A DNA stretch of 64,000 nt from Anoxybacillus tepidamans PS2 (GTDB lineage Bacteria > Bacillota > Bacilli > Bacillales > Anoxybacillaceae). The notes under the pieces are model-generated. The model searched no databases. It was not told the origin of the DNA and saw only the letters and a list, made by a program, of their open reading frames with translations. Location: NCBI RefSeq assembly GCF_000620165.1, contig NZ_JHVN01000001.1, forward strand, positions 124,001 to 188,000. Reading direction: 5' to 3'. Below, one piece after another: positions 36,198-45,001 of this stretch. Position 1 is the stretch's first letter. Each line of letters begins with the position of its first letter. A program made the translations under genes and the position numbers.

Positions 36198-37748
36198 TTA
36201 CGCCGTTAAGGCCCTTTGTTTGTCCTTAGCGGCTTTCTTGAGGAGATTATGGGCAGCGCAAATAAGCCCCCATTCTATCGAAATTTTTTGGAGGCCTCGG
36301 AGGACAAAGCGGCGAAATCCGCGATTTTGCTTGATTTGCCCAAACACACTCTCAATGTCCGTTTGGCGTTGGCGGTACCGTGCTTGTCCTTCTTCACTTT
36401 CCAATCGTTCACGAGCCTTCTGTTTCTGTTCTTGATAGACAGGGTTCCACTGCATGGTACGTCCATATTTGGAAGTTGTGCAGGCCGAACGGAACGGACA
36501 CCCTTCGCATTCGTGGCATTGGTAGTGCTGAATCACCGAAGTATATCCCGATTCTGTGGTCTGCTTCGAAGTTCCTGTACGAACCAGTTTTTTCCCGTTC
36601 GCACAAACCCAAACGTCCTCTTGTTTCTTGTATGTCCAGTTCTGTGGATGGTGCGGGTTCTTCTTGACCTTGCGTGTGTTCTCTTTCTCATACGTGTTGT
36701 ACTTGATAAATGCGGAAATGTTTTTTTCTTCGAGTTTCACGTAATTTTCCTCAGAACCATAGACAGCGTCAGCGGTCACGCGTTTTGGTACCACCCCATA
36801 CTTCTCTTGAACCGTCTCTAGGTGTGGCAGAAGACAACGAGTATCGCCGGGTCTCTGGTGAAGCGAATACCCCAGAACGAACTGATCGGAAGAGCCCACC
36901 TGTACGTTATACGCCGGCTTCAGTTGGCCATTTCGCATGTGATCTTCTTTCAAACGCATGAACGTCGCGTCCTCATCTGTCTTGGAATAACTGTTGCGGT
37001 CCCCGCATACTTGGAGTTGGTGTTCGTACTTTTCACTGCGGGGCAAATAGTCTTCCTTCATCTTCTTGACCGCCTTCTTCAACGGTTGGTTGTCCGGCTC
37101 GACCTCCAACCGTTTTTCCCACTCCTCGGTTTTCTTTCGGATTTCTTTTGAAGTAAAAGCAGGCGAAGCATCGATTTCTTCCGCATTTTCTTCTTCCACA
37201 ATTGTATCGATCTGGGCAATGAGCTGATCCACATGGGCTTGTAATTTCTCTTGGTACTTCTCGGAGGATTTCCGCCAAACGAACGTGTATCGGTTGGCAT
37301 TCGCTTCAATTTTCGTCCCATCGACGAAATAGTCTTCCATGTTGACATAGCCGTCCGCAACAAGCAGGGTGATCATTTCTCGGAACAAGTCGTCCATCAA
37401 CCCTTTCATCCGTTCCGAACGAAATCGGTTGATGGAACGGAAGTCCGGCTTTTGAAACCCACTCAGCCACATGAGCGGAAGATGAACTTCTAATTGTCGA
37501 GCAATTTCTCGACCATGATACATTTTTTGGGTATACGCGTAGAGGATAATTTTCGTCATCATTTTTGGATGATAAGAAGAGGTACCGCCGCCTTTATAGT
37601 AAGGAAGAAACGTCTCCATCGGAATGCGCTCGACCATTTCGTGAACCACATGAGCCATATTATCCGGTGGAATGAGATCGGCAATATTGCTTGGCAACGT
37701 GAGGTTATCCATGGTATACTCTTTAAAAGAAATATGATCATGTTTCAT
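36198..37748 (-). CDS. IS1182-family transposase
   Basis: 516 residues. The N-terminal DUF772-like domain (YHPKMMTKIILYAYTQKMY, GREIARQLEVHLPLMWLSG, PDFRSINRFR) is followed by a DDE catalytic core: first D in YFVDGTKIEANANRY (about residue 143), second in TADAVYGSEEN (about 312), and E in DIESVFGQIKQNRGFRRF (near 473). A CHECEGCPFRSAC cysteine motif lies near 400. The frame is uninterrupted, so the element could be active. A GGAGCGATTC site precedes the ATG. Confidence 0.93.
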   Translation of the reverse strand: MKHDHISFKEYTMDNLTLPSNIADLIPPDNMAHVVHEMVERIPMETFLPYYKGGGTSSYHPKMMTKIILYAYTQKMYHGREIARQLEVHLPLMWLSGFQKPDFRSINRFRSERMKGLMDDLFREMITLLVADGYVNMEDYFVDGTKIEANANRYTFVWRKSSEKYQEKLQAHVDQLIAQIDTIVEEENAEEIDASPAFTSKEIRKKTEEWEKRLEVEPDNQPLKKAVKKMKEDYLPRSEKYEHQLQVCGDRNSYSKTDEDATFMRLKEDHMRNGQLKPAYNVQVGSSDQFVLGYSLHQRPGDTRCLLPHLETVQEKYGVVPKRVTADAVYGSEENYVKLEEKNISAFIKYNTYEKENTRKVKKNPHHPQNWTYKKQEDVWVCANGKKLVRTGTSKQTTESGYTSVIQHYQCHECEGCPFRSACTTSKYGRTMQWNPVYQEQKQKARERLESEEGQARYRQRQTDIESVFGQIKQNRGFRRFVLRGLQKISIEWGLICAAHNLLKKAAKDKQRALTA

Positions 37749-37858
37749 AAAAGAATCGCTCCTTTTCCGGTGATGGTTGTTGTGGTGACTCTATTCTACC
37801 AGAAAACGAGCGATTCTTCTATTTTGGTGTAAAAAAGGGGCTAATCCCAAAACGCATT

Positions 37859-37877
37859 CGCGTTTTGGGTCAGCCCC
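37859..37877 (-). repeat. IS1182-family right terminal inverted repeat
   Basis: Reads GGGGCTGACCCAAAACGCG on the minus strand; it is the mate of the repeat at 36089-36107 and part of a hairpin spanning about 37834-37883. Confidence 0.75.
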
Positions 37878-38017
37878 TTTTTTCTATTAAGCAATAGCAC
37901 GAATGTTAGCGATCTCCTATTTAGATTTAGAGGATATTTTACAAAAATCATAAATCGCGGGTAAAACACAAGCTACTCAATCCCCCAACTGAAATCCTTA
38001 TGTTGTTTACTCGTTTA

Positions 38018-38078
38018 TGAACCTCCCCTACCTACACTTTGCTTAGAGATGGGAGACTTCTCGGTGAATGTGTTAAAC
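38018..38078 (+). repeat. Dispersed ~61-nt hairpin repeat, copy 2
   Basis: Sixty-one bases, 52 identical to copy 3 (43646-43706) without gaps. CTCCC (38024-38028) can pair with GGGAG (38051-38055). TTA at positions 56-58 (38073-38075) is the stop codon of pstA on the minus strand. Confidence 0.85.
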
Positions 38079-38993
38079 AGCGATTTTGTTGGCATTTCGT
38101 TTTTTTCTACCTTTGCTCCCTGTAAAATAGCGTTGCAATAACACGGAAATAAGCCGAGCGGCAATGTTAAATAGTAAAACCATAACAATTAAAATGGCTG
38201 CCGATTTAGCCGCAATTAATTTTGCATCTGGCACGATTCCCTCAGAGTTTAATTTCCAAATATGGACAGTCAACGTTTCAGCCGGCCGGAACATATTGAA
38301 CGGATTTAATTTGCTCGACAGGTCAGCGGAAGCGTTTAAGAACGGCGTCGTTAGACCTGCTGTATAGATAAGAGCCGCAGCCTCTCCAAAAATTCTTCCC
38401 GCTGCTAAAATGACGCCGGTTATAATTTGCGGCAATGCCGCTGGAAGAACGACTCTCACCAACGTCTGCCATCTTGTTGCCCCTAGCCCAAGGCTTGCTT
38501 CTTTCACGCTATATGGGACATCTAAAATGGCATTTTCACATACCCTTGTCAAACCTGGCAAGTTTAAAATCGTAATCGCCAACGCACCGCCAATCAGCGT
38601 ATAGCCCCACCCTGTTAATGTCACAAACACTAAAAGGCCAAACAATCCGACAACAATAGACGGAAGGGAAGCCATCGCCTCAATACATAGCCGAATGAAG
38701 CTAAGCAGCTTTCCTTGTTTCGCATACTCCGCTAAATAAATTCCCGCTCCAAGCCCTAGCGGCACAGAGATAAGCAACGTCAATACAAGCATGTACAGAG
38801 AATTAAACAGCTGCGGCCCGATTCCGCCTCCTGCCTGCGTATTGCTCGGATTGCCAAAAAGAAACTGCGGATCCCAAAATCCCCATCCTCTTAAAATAAT
38901 CGTTACAATGAAAAAGCCTAATAAAACGACAACCAAAAAGGAAATCGCATATAAAATCCCTGTCCAAATAGCATCCACTGTTCTTGCCTTCAT
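38073..38993 (-). CDS. pstA: Phosphate ABC transporter permease PstA
   Basis: 306 residues from ATG 38993 with AGGTGG upstream; the frame also opens at a TTG inside pstC. Six membrane segments and the permease EAA-like loop (EASLGLGATRWQTLVRVVLPAALPQ, core EASLGLGATRWQ near 175) identify it. It pairs with PstC in the membrane and is driven by PstB, encoded 11.6 kb away. One base separates it from the pstC stop. Its own stop codon lies in a dispersed repeat, and the IS element follows. Confidence 0.94.
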   Translation of the reverse strand: MKARTVDAIWTGILYAISFLVVVLLGFFIVTIILRGWGFWDPQFLFGNPSNTQAGGGIGPQLFNSLYMLVLTLLISVPLGLGAGIYLAEYAKQGKLLSFIRLCIEAMASLPSIVVGLFGLLVFVTLTGWGYTLIGGALAITILNLPGLTRVCENAILDVPYSVKEASLGLGATRWQTLVRVVLPAALPQIITGVILAAGRIFGEAAALIYTAGLTTPFLNASADLSSKLNPFNMFRPAETLTVHIWKLNSEGIVPDAKLIAAKSAAILIVMVLLFNIAARLISVLLQRYFTGSKGRKKRNANKIAV

Positions 38994-38994
38994 G

Positions 38995-39888
38995 TTATTT
39001 TCCACCTCTTTGTCCAATTGCTCGAACAATTAAAATAAAAAAGAAAGAAATTAATAACAAAATCATCGCCAACGTCCATAATGCATTATTCCAAGCCGTT
39101 CCATTTAACGTATTGGACATATCCATCGTTAAAATTCCTGTCAATGTGGCCGTTGGACTATATAACCCAGAAGGCAGCTTCACAGTATTTCCGATGACCA
39201 TCTGAACAGCGAGCGCTTCCCCAAACGCACGGGCCAACCCTAATACGACACCTGTTAAAATTCCTTTGCGGGCCGCAGGAACGATCACTCGGCTAATCGC
39301 TTGCCATCGCGTCGAACCTAATCCGTACGAAGCTTCCAAATAGGCGTGCGGCACAGCCCCGATCGCATCTGCTGCAATGCTTGCTATCGTCGGTAAAATC
39401 ATAATACTTAAAACAATAATACCTGCAATTAAACTAAACCCGACTCCGCCAAACGAGTCTCGCAACATTGGAACAAGAAGAGTCACCCCTAAAAATCCGT
39501 AAACAACCGATGGGATACCGATAAGCAATTCTAATACAGGTTTTAGCACTTTTGTTCCAAATTCAGGCCATATATAGTTGATAAATACGGCTAGCGCAAT
39601 CGCAATCGGTGCGCTTAACAAAACGGCTCCAATCGATACAAGTGTCGAACCGACAATAAAAATGACCGCTCCGTATTTCGGATGGGCAGAATCGTTCGGA
39701 GCCCATTGTTTCGAAAACAACATTTCCTTTAGCGAAATGTGGCTTTGAGTAAACGATTGAATTCCTTTGCTGCAAATAAACACAATAATTGCAAGAGTGG
39801 CAAAAACAATTAAAAAACCGCAAAATGTTACTAACATTCTTCCAATGTATTCACTTTTCCAATAATTAATTGGTTTTTTCCCCTTCAT
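38995..39888 (-). CDS. pstC: Phosphate ABC transporter permease PstC
   Basis: 297 residues from ATG 39888 with AGGTGA seven bases upstream; an in-frame TTG lies nine codons earlier. Six membrane segments and the EAA-like motif EASYGLGSTRWQAISRVIVP mark it as PstC. It forms the phosphate channel with PstA. The gene lies 70 bases downstream of pstS and is one base from pstA. Confidence 0.94.
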   Translation of the reverse strand: MKGKKPINYWKSEYIGRMLVTFCGFLIVFATLAIIVFICSKGIQSFTQSHISLKEMLFSKQWAPNDSAHPKYGAVIFIVGSTLVSIGAVLLSAPIAIALAVFINYIWPEFGTKVLKPVLELLIGIPSVVYGFLGVTLLVPMLRDSFGGVGFSLIAGIIVLSIMILPTIASIAADAIGAVPHAYLEASYGLGSTRWQAISRVIVPAARKGILTGVVLGLARAFGEALAVQMVIGNTVKLPSGLYSPTATLTGILTMDMSNTLNGTAWNNALWTLAMILLLISFFFILIVRAIGQRGGK

Positions 39889-39958
39889 CGTCGCTTCACC
39901 TTCCCGATTATTCAAACGAAGAGGACTGACTAGAAAATAGCCAGCCCACGATATCCAA

Positions 39959-40855
39959 TTATTCTAATTCAGAAATTGGGATGTAGCCCATTTCTTTTAC
40001 TTTTGCAGCAAATTCTTCGCTTTTCACAAAATCGATAAACCCTTTCACTGCGTCTTGTGCTTCACCTTTTGTTACCATGTACTCATAAGACCAGAACGGA
40101 TATTTTTGTGCCTTAATATTTTCTACCGTTGGCTCTGCACCATCAATTTTCAACGTTGTTAGCGCATTCGCTTTGTCGCCTACTAGATAAGACATCGCAA
40201 CATAGCTGATTGCCCCTGGGGTAGACTTGATTGCTTGTTCAACCGCACCGTTAGAATCTTGCACTGTTCCAATGCTGTCGTTTACCTTAACACCTTTCAT
40301 CAACGTCTTTTCAAATGTTGCGCGCGTTCCTGAAGAAGCTGGACGGTTAATGACATTAATTTTCTCATCGTTCCCGCCTACTTCTTTCCAGTTTTTCACT
40401 TTACCAGAGAAAATATCTTGAATTTGTTGCGCTGTTAAAGATTCAACTTTCACATCTTTATTGACTACTAAAGCAAATGCGATTCCTGCTACTTTATTGT
40501 CAACGAGCTCTCCCGCTTTTGTTTTATCTTCAATTTTTTCAGCTGATGGAACATCCGAGTTACCGATTTGCACAGCGCCTGCCGCTACTTGGTTCACGCC
40601 AGTGCCGCTTCCGCCGCCTTGCACTGTAATCGAAACATCAGGATATTTTTGCATAAATTCATTCGCCGCTTCTTCAGCAAGAGGTTGAAGCGCCGTCGAA
40701 CCAGCTGCTGTCAACGTTCCAGAATAAGATTGCGCTGTTTCTTCTTTCTTGTTTTCCCCTGTCTCTTTCGCAGTGCTGTCAGAATTGCCGCATCCTGCAA
40801 GCGCCCCCGTAATAAGTAGTGCCCCCATCGCTAACTTGAGATTTCTTTTCAGCAT
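39959..40855 (-). CDS. pstS: Phosphate-binding lipoprotein PstS
   Basis: 298 residues from ATG 40855 behind GGAGGG. The lipoprotein signal ends ALAGCG (acylated Cys at about 21), followed by a Ser/Glu/Lys-rich linker and the phosphate-binding fold with GSTALQPLAEEAA, GGGSGTGVNQVAAG, NSDVPSAEK and RPASSGTRATFEK. It captures phosphate outside the membrane for PstCA. A PhoP-box promoter precedes it. Confidence 0.95.
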   Translation of the reverse strand: MLKRNLKLAMGALLITGALAGCGNSDSTAKETGENKKEETAQSYSGTLTAAGSTALQPLAEEAANEFMQKYPDVSITVQGGGSGTGVNQVAAGAVQIGNSDVPSAEKIEDKTKAGELVDNKVAGIAFALVVNKDVKVESLTAQQIQDIFSGKVKNWKEVGGNDEKINVINRPASSGTRATFEKTLMKGVKVNDSIGTVQDSNGAVEQAIKSTPGAISYVAMSYLVGDKANALTTLKIDGAEPTVENIKAQKYPFWSYEYMVTKGEAQDAVKGFIDFVKSEEFAAKVKEMGYIPISELE

Positions 40856-40899
40856 CTTTTTACCCTCCATATTTTTTCTATCATCTGATTCACAAGTTC

Positions 40900-40953
40900 A
40901 TTGTAACGAACAAGTTTTATTCTTTTATTAATGAAATGTTAAGTTTCAGTAAA
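40900..40953 (-). promoter_or_regulatory. PhoP-box promoter of pstSCA
   Basis: Minus-strand hexamers TTTACT (40953-40948), TTAACA (40942-40937), TTAATA (40931-40926) and ATAAAA (40920-40915) at exact 11-bp steps, then 9 bp and TACAAT (40905-40900) as -10. Same geometry as the pstB-phoU promoter. Confidence 0.82.
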
Positions 40954-41050
40954 GATCTGTTCCATTTTTTAAGCGTTTCCTCCACATATAGGTATATTTC
41001 ATTAGGACAAGCATACATACTTAATAGCCGCTTTAGGAGGGAAAACAAAA

Positions 41051-41377
41051 ATGAAAAAGCTAATCGTCTTGCTCCTATTTTGTTTATTTATATATATCGT
41101 CTATCATGATGTAACAAAAGGGACGCTGCCTACTGCTGCACAGCCAAAACATATATATACCGAGCCAACGAAAACCAACAAAGCCATCAACTATCAAATG
41201 GTCGAGGTAAAAGCTGGAGATACATTACTTTCCATCGTGGAGCGTGAGCAAGGCGGGGCACTGCGTGTTCCTATTGAGCAACTAATTAAAGACTTTGAAA
41301 CATTGAACCCTAGCGTAAAAGCAAATGCTCTACAGATCGGGAAAACGTATAAATTTCCGGTCTATAAGAGAAATTAA
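41051..41377 (+). CDS. yqfZ: LysM-domain membrane-anchored protein YqfZ
   Basis: 108 residues: an N-terminal membrane anchor (about 4-20, IVLLLFCLFIYIVYH), a linker, and a LysM-like domain (VEVKAGDTLLSIVERE ... LNPSVKANALQIGKTYKFPVY). AGGAGGG precedes the ATG. In B. subtilis yqfZ lies next to ispG (yqfY), as here. It probably binds peptidoglycan at the cell surface; role unknown. Confidence 0.85.
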   Translation: MKKLIVLLLFCLFIYIVYHDVTKGTLPTAAQPKHIYTEPTKTNKAINYQMVEVKAGDTLLSIVEREQGGALRVPIEQLIKDFETLNPSVKANALQIGKTYKFPVYKRN

Positions 41378-41463
41378 CGAATTTCTTGTCAATCGATGTT
41401 TAACATTGTTACAATAGTTGAGAAGCAGACATGAACTTGTTTCTTAAAAGGAGCGAATGTTTT

Positions 41464-42567
41464 GTGAATGAAATTATCCATCGTTCAAAAACCCGCCCCG
41501 TTCGAGTCGGAAATTTGACGATCGGCGGAAGTAACGAAGTCGTTATTCAGAGCATGACGACAACAAAGACGCATGATGTCGAGGCAACCGTTGCTGAAAT
41601 AAAAAGGCTAGAAGAAGCAGGCTGCCAAGTGGTCCGTGTCGCTTGTCCGGACGAACGCGCGGCCAATGCGATTCCTGAAATAAAAAAGCGCATTAATATT
41701 CCGCTTGTTGTTGATATTCATTTTGACTACAAATTAGCGCTAAAGGCGATTGAAGGCGGTGCGGATAAAATTCGCATCAATCCTGGAAATATTGGACGTC
41801 GCGAAAAAGTGGAGGCGGTTGTAAAAGCCGCAAAAGAAAGAGGCGTGCCAATCCGGATTGGCGTTAATGCTGGCTCGTTAGAAAAACGTATTTTAGAGAA
41901 ATACGGATATCCAACAGCGGACGGCATGGTCGAAAGCGCTTTGCACCATATCCGCATTTTGGAGGAACTCGACTTCCACGATATCATCGTATCGCTAAAA
42001 GCATCAGATGTTCGCCTGGCTATTGAAGCGTACGAAAAAGCGGCGCGCACGTTTGACTACCCGCTTCACCTTGGCATTACTGAATCGGGCACATTGTTTG
42101 CTGGAACAGTCAAAAGCGCTGCTGGTTTAGGGGCGATTTTAAGCAAAGGCATCGGCAACACGATTCGTGTTTCGCTCAGCGCCGATCCGGTAGAAGAAGT
42201 AAAAGTAGCAAGGGAATTGCTAAAAACCTTTGGACTTGCTTCTAATGCCGCTACCCTTATTTCTTGTCCAACTTGTGGGCGCATCGAAATTGACCTCATT
42301 AGCATCGCCAATGAAATTGAGGATTACATTGCAAAAATTAAAGCGCCAATTAAAGTTGCCGTGCTTGGCTGCGCTGTAAACGGACCAGGGGAAGCGAGAG
42401 AAGCTGACATCGGCATCGCTGGGGCGCGCGGAGAAGGACTTCTTTTCCGCCATGGAAAAATCGTCCGCAAAGTTCCAGAAGAAACAATGGTCGAAGAATT
42501 GAAAAAAGAAGTGGATAAACTTGCGGAGGAATATTACGCTAAACAAAAGCAATCACAAAAAGCTTGA
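41464..42567 (+). CDS. ispG: 4-hydroxy-3-methylbut-2-enyl diphosphate synthase (IspG/GcpE)
   Basis: 367 residues from a GTG at 41464 (GGAG ten bases upstream), which gives the usual N terminus [21 protein letters not shown]; the frame also opens at an ATG 33 bases earlier. The enzyme reduces MEcPP to HMBPP in the MEP isoprenoid pathway with a [4Fe-4S] cluster; the cysteines are in SCPTCGR and [11 protein letters not shown] later MEP gene, ispH, is in the same window at 49355. It ends at a strong terminator. Confidence 0.96.
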   Translation: MNEIIHRSKTRPVRVGNLTIGGSNEVVIQSMTTTKTHDVEATVAEIKRLEEAGCQVVRVACPDERAANAIPEIKKRINIPLVVDIHFDYKLALKAIEGGADKIRINPGNIGRREKVEAVVKAAKERGVPIRIGVNAGSLEKRILEKYGYPTADGMVESALHHIRILEELDFHDIIVSLKASDVRLAIEAYEKAARTFDYPLHLGITESGTLFAGTVKSAAGLGAILSKGIGNTIRVSLSADPVEEVKVARELLKTFGLASNAATLISCPTCGRIEIDLISIANEIEDYIAKIKAPIKVAVLGCAVNGPGEAREADIGIAGARGEGLLFRHGKIVRKVPEETMVEELKKEVDKLAEEYYAKQKQSQKA

Positions 42568-42588
42568 CGCAAATGCGTCAAGCTTTTT
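42557..42588. terminator. Terminator of ispG
   Basis: AAAAAGCTTGACGCA / TGCGTCAAGCTTTTT stem with a two-base loop overlapping the ispG stop; usable on both strands and also next to the yqfX stop. Confidence 0.9.
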
Positions 42589-42591
42589 ACG

Positions 42592-42942
42592 TTAGTAATA
42601 AAATGGCAAAATAAACAGCTTCACGATGATCGACACCGCTCCGATGCCGATCGCCCAAGCACCTAACGTTTCTGCACCGCGCCGGCGCGCGATAAAACCA
42701 ACAATAATCCCTGCTGCTCCTAAAATAATTGGCATAATAAACAGGGAAAGAATGGCAAGGGCTAACGCTGTCCAACCGAGCCCTGTTCCGTCTGCTCCTT
42801 CTCTCTCATCCCGTTCGTCGTATCGACGAATCGGTTCAGCGATTTCTGTGGATGTTTCTTCCATAAAATCAGGCTCCGTATCCACTTCTCTCATTCGTTG
42901 CACGTAACTTTCGTTATACGTGCGATTGCGATCATCGGTCAT
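42592..42942 (-). CDS. yqfX: YqfX-like small membrane protein
   Basis: 116 residues: an acidic, Arg-rich hydrophilic N-terminal half (VDTEPDFMEE, RRYDERDEREG) followed by two or three membrane segments (about 55-80 and 90-115) with an ARRRGAETLG loop. It fits YqfX by position between yqfW and ispG, and by topology. Function unknown. It ends next to the shared terminator at 42557-42588. Confidence 0.78.
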   Translation of the reverse strand: MTDDRNRTYNESYVQRMREVDTEPDFMEETSTEIAEPIRRYDERDEREGADGTGLGWTALALAILSLFIMPIILGAAGIIVGFIARRRGAETLGAWAIGIGAVSIIVKLFILPFYY

Positions 42943-43084
42943 CTTGTTCCCTCGCTTTCCTTAAGTAAGGAGCATTTATAGTATAGGTTATAACTGAAAA
43001 AATATTGATGCGAATGTTTTCATCATAAGGAAAAATACGTGCGGTATGTTACAATATAGAGGGAAAGGAGTGCTAAAAACAGCA

Positions 43085-43648
43085 ATGAGGAAAAGACTCG
43101 GCATCGACATCGACGGAACTGTAACATGTCCCAGCACATTTATCCCTTACTTAAATCGATCGTTTCAAAAAGAACTGACGCTAAATGATATTACTCAATA
43201 CAATTTAGCGCCGCTGTATGATACAACCGAAGAAGAGATCGATCGTTGGATGGAACAATATGAAGGGATGATTTATGCTGAGGCACCTCTAGCGCCGAAT
43301 GCTCTTGAAGTGATCGACAGCTGGAAAAACAAATATGAACTGTTTTACATTAGTGCCCGTGGCAAACACCTATACGACATTACAGAACAATGGTTTCAAA
43401 AACATGGCGTACATTACCATCACATTGAACTAATCGGTTCGCATGACAAGATTGCCGCGGTAAAAACATATAATATCGCCGCTTTTTTTGAAGACAAATA
43501 CGACAACGCTTGCGACATCGGCGAACAGTGCGACATTCCTGTCATATTATTTGATACGCCGTATAACCAAGGACCTTTACCGAAGCAGGTGATTCGGGTC
43601 AACACGTGGCTTGAAGCCAAAAAACATATTGACGAACTATTTCGCTGA
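43085..43648 (+). CDS. yqfW: YqfW-like HAD-family 5' nucleotidase
   Basis: 187 residues from ATG 43085. The HAD motif GIDIDGTVTCP (nucleophile D at about residue 8) is followed by a motif with ISARGKHLYD and an FFEDKYDNA acidic motif, resembling the 5' deoxyribonucleotidase (NT5C) branch. GGAG lies about 15 bases upstream, longer than usual, so the start is uncertain. Its TGA stop (43646-43648) is also the first three bases of dispersed repeat copy 3. Confidence 0.8.
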   Translation: MRKRLGIDIDGTVTCPSTFIPYLNRSFQKELTLNDITQYNLAPLYDTTEEEIDRWMEQYEGMIYAEAPLAPNALEVIDSWKNKYELFYISARGKHLYDITEQWFQKHGVHYHHIELIGSHDKIAAVKTYNIAAFFEDKYDNACDIGEQCDIPVILFDTPYNQGPLPKQVIRVNTWLEAKKHIDELFR

Positions 43649-43706
43649 ACCTCTCCCACCTACACGTCGTTTCAAGATGGGAGACTTCTCGGTGAATATG
43701 TGAAAC
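43646..43706 (+). repeat. Dispersed ~61-nt hairpin repeat, copy 3
   Basis: Sixty-one bases, 52 shared with copy 2. Arms CTCCCA (43653-43658) and TGGGAG (43678-43683) form a stem. TGA at positions 1-3 is the yqfW stop codon. Confidence 0.85.
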
Positions 43707-43708
43707 AA

Positions 43709-43741
43709 AAGGGATATCTCCTCATAGCGAGATATCCCTTT
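43709..43741. terminator. Terminator between yqfW and zur
   Basis: AAAGGGATATCTC / GAGATATCCCTTT stem with an eight-base loop, directly after repeat copy 3 and overlapping the zur 3' end. Confidence 0.82.
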
Positions 43742-44147
43742 GACACTCGGGGCATTTCCCATATATTTCAAATTTATGACCAGATACCTCATACCCTTGC
43801 AAATGTTCAAGCAATCCATTCATTGGACACGTCGCGATCTCTTTCGTCATGCCGCATTCCATGCAAATAAAATGGTGATGATGATGGGCGATGTCACATC
43901 TAAAGCGGAAGTGTTTTTCACCGGATAACTCTGTCGTTTCTAAAATACCGAGATCAACAAACAGTGACAAATTGCGGTAAATTGTGTCAAAGCTTAGTCC
44001 GGGATATTCGTCTTTTAAGGCATCTAGCACATCTTTCGCTGTTAAATACTTATTGGTTTCTGCAAATAAATGCAGCATATCTTCCCGCTTTCCCGTATGT
44101 TTAAACCCTTTTTCCTTCATTAGTTGAATGGCTTGTGCGACATTCAT
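43722..44147 (-). CDS. zur: Fur-family zinc uptake regulator Zur
   Basis: 141 residues. A winged helix ([36 protein letters not shown]) is followed by a metal-binding dimerisation domain with [16 protein letters not shown] and a C-terminal KCPEC, giving the structural CxxC zinc pairs. Among Fur proteins it best fits Zur because it lies three bases downstream of a zinc-type ABC transporter whose upstream region has a Zur-box-like palindrome, and because B. subtilis zur (yqfV) is at this locus. Confidence 0.9.
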   Translation of the reverse strand: MNVAQAIQLMKEKGFKHTGKREDMLHLFAETNKYLTAKDVLDALKDEYPGLSFDTIYRNLSLFVDLGILETTELSGEKHFRFRCDIAHHHHHFICMECGMTKEIATCPMNGLLEHLQGYEVSGHKFEIYGKCPECQRDISL

Positions 44148-44150
44148 ATT

Positions 44151-44987
44151 TTATGATCCCCTTCTCCATTTTTTCCATAGTATAGACAGCAATAAAATAA
44201 GCACAGCTAACATTACAATCGTTCCACCAGGTGCCAAATCGATCTCGTATGATACAAACAGCCCAGCGATTACTGACAATTCACCGAATATAATGGAGTA
44301 AATAAGCGCTTGCTTAAAACCTTTAGCTATGCGAATGCTGGCGGCAACCGGCAACGTCATAAGCGACGATACAAGCAAAATGCCCACAATTCGCATCGAC
44401 GCAGCAATCACAAGCGCCACTAGCACAATAAACACAAAATGAATGGTTTTTGCTCGAATGCCCGATGCCACTGCATATTCTTCATCAAACGAGAGAAGGA
44501 ATAGCTCCTTATATAACAACCAAATTGTCGCGATAACAGCACATGCAATTCCTAAAATGATCCAAACATCTTGCCTGCTGACAGCGCTGACGCTTCCGAA
44601 CAAATATGTGAATAAATCCGTATTAAATCCGTCGGCAAGTGAAATAAAAATGACGCTTAAACCGATGCCGCCCGATAAAATAATCGGAATCGCCAACTCT
44701 TGATAATGTTTATACACGCTGCGTAATTTTTCGATCAGCAATGACCCTGTAACAGAAAACCCCATTCCAATATACAACGGATTCCATGAAGTAAATACAC
44801 TTACTTTTTTCTCAAGTAATAAACCAGCGGCGATTCCTGCCAATGTGACGTGGCTCAGCGCGTCAGCAATAAGCGCCGATCGGCGAACAACAATAAATAC
44901 TCCTAGTAAAGGCGCTATTAATCCAATTAAAATGCCTGCGAAAAACGCGTTGCGCAAAAATTCATACTGAAACATCGCTTCAATCAT
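44151..44987 (-). CDS. znuB: Zinc-type metal ABC transporter permease (ZnuB-like)
   Basis: 278 residues from ATG 44987 behind GGAGGG; the frame opens at a TTG that overlaps the ATPase stop. Eight or so hydrophobic segments of the ABC-3 family, with LGVFIVVRRSALIADALSHVTLAG (core RRSALIADALSHVTLAG) and SLMTLPVAASIRIAKGFK typical of zinc and manganese permeases. Co-transcribed with the ATPase and zur. No substrate-binding protein (ZnuA) gene is adjacent. Confidence 0.88.
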   Translation of the reverse strand: MIEAMFQYEFLRNAFFAGILIGLIAPLLGVFIVVRRSALIADALSHVTLAGIAAGLLLEKKVSVFTSWNPLYIGMGFSVTGSLLIEKLRSVYKHYQELAIPIILSGGIGLSVIFISLADGFNTDLFTYLFGSVSAVSRQDVWIILGIACAVIATIWLLYKELFLLSFDEEYAVASGIRAKTIHFVFIVLVALVIAASMRIVGILLVSSLMTLPVAASIRIAKGFKQALIYSIIFGELSVIAGLFVSYEIDLAPGGTIVMLAVLILLLSILWKKWRRGS

Positions 44988-45001
44988 TACAAAGCCCTCC
45001 G

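Larger units (their letters stand above)
36084..37883 (-). mobile_element. IS1182-family insertion sequence, apparently intact
   Basis: About 1.8 kb. Ends carry imperfect inverted repeats GGGACTGACCCAAAAGTCC (left) and GGGGCTGACCCAAAACGCG (right, read inward), each continuing into a strong hairpin with A/T-run flanks that resembles a terminator. One full-length transposase is encoded between. I found no convincing direct repeat in the flanks (CTGAACAAC on the left, CTATTAAGC on the right). It lies exactly between yqgB and the relocated pstSCA block. Confidence 0.88.

Noticed and set aside
36216-37832. Several long plus-strand frames within the IS element
   Set aside because: They are antisense to the transposase gene, whose frame carries the DDE motifs.
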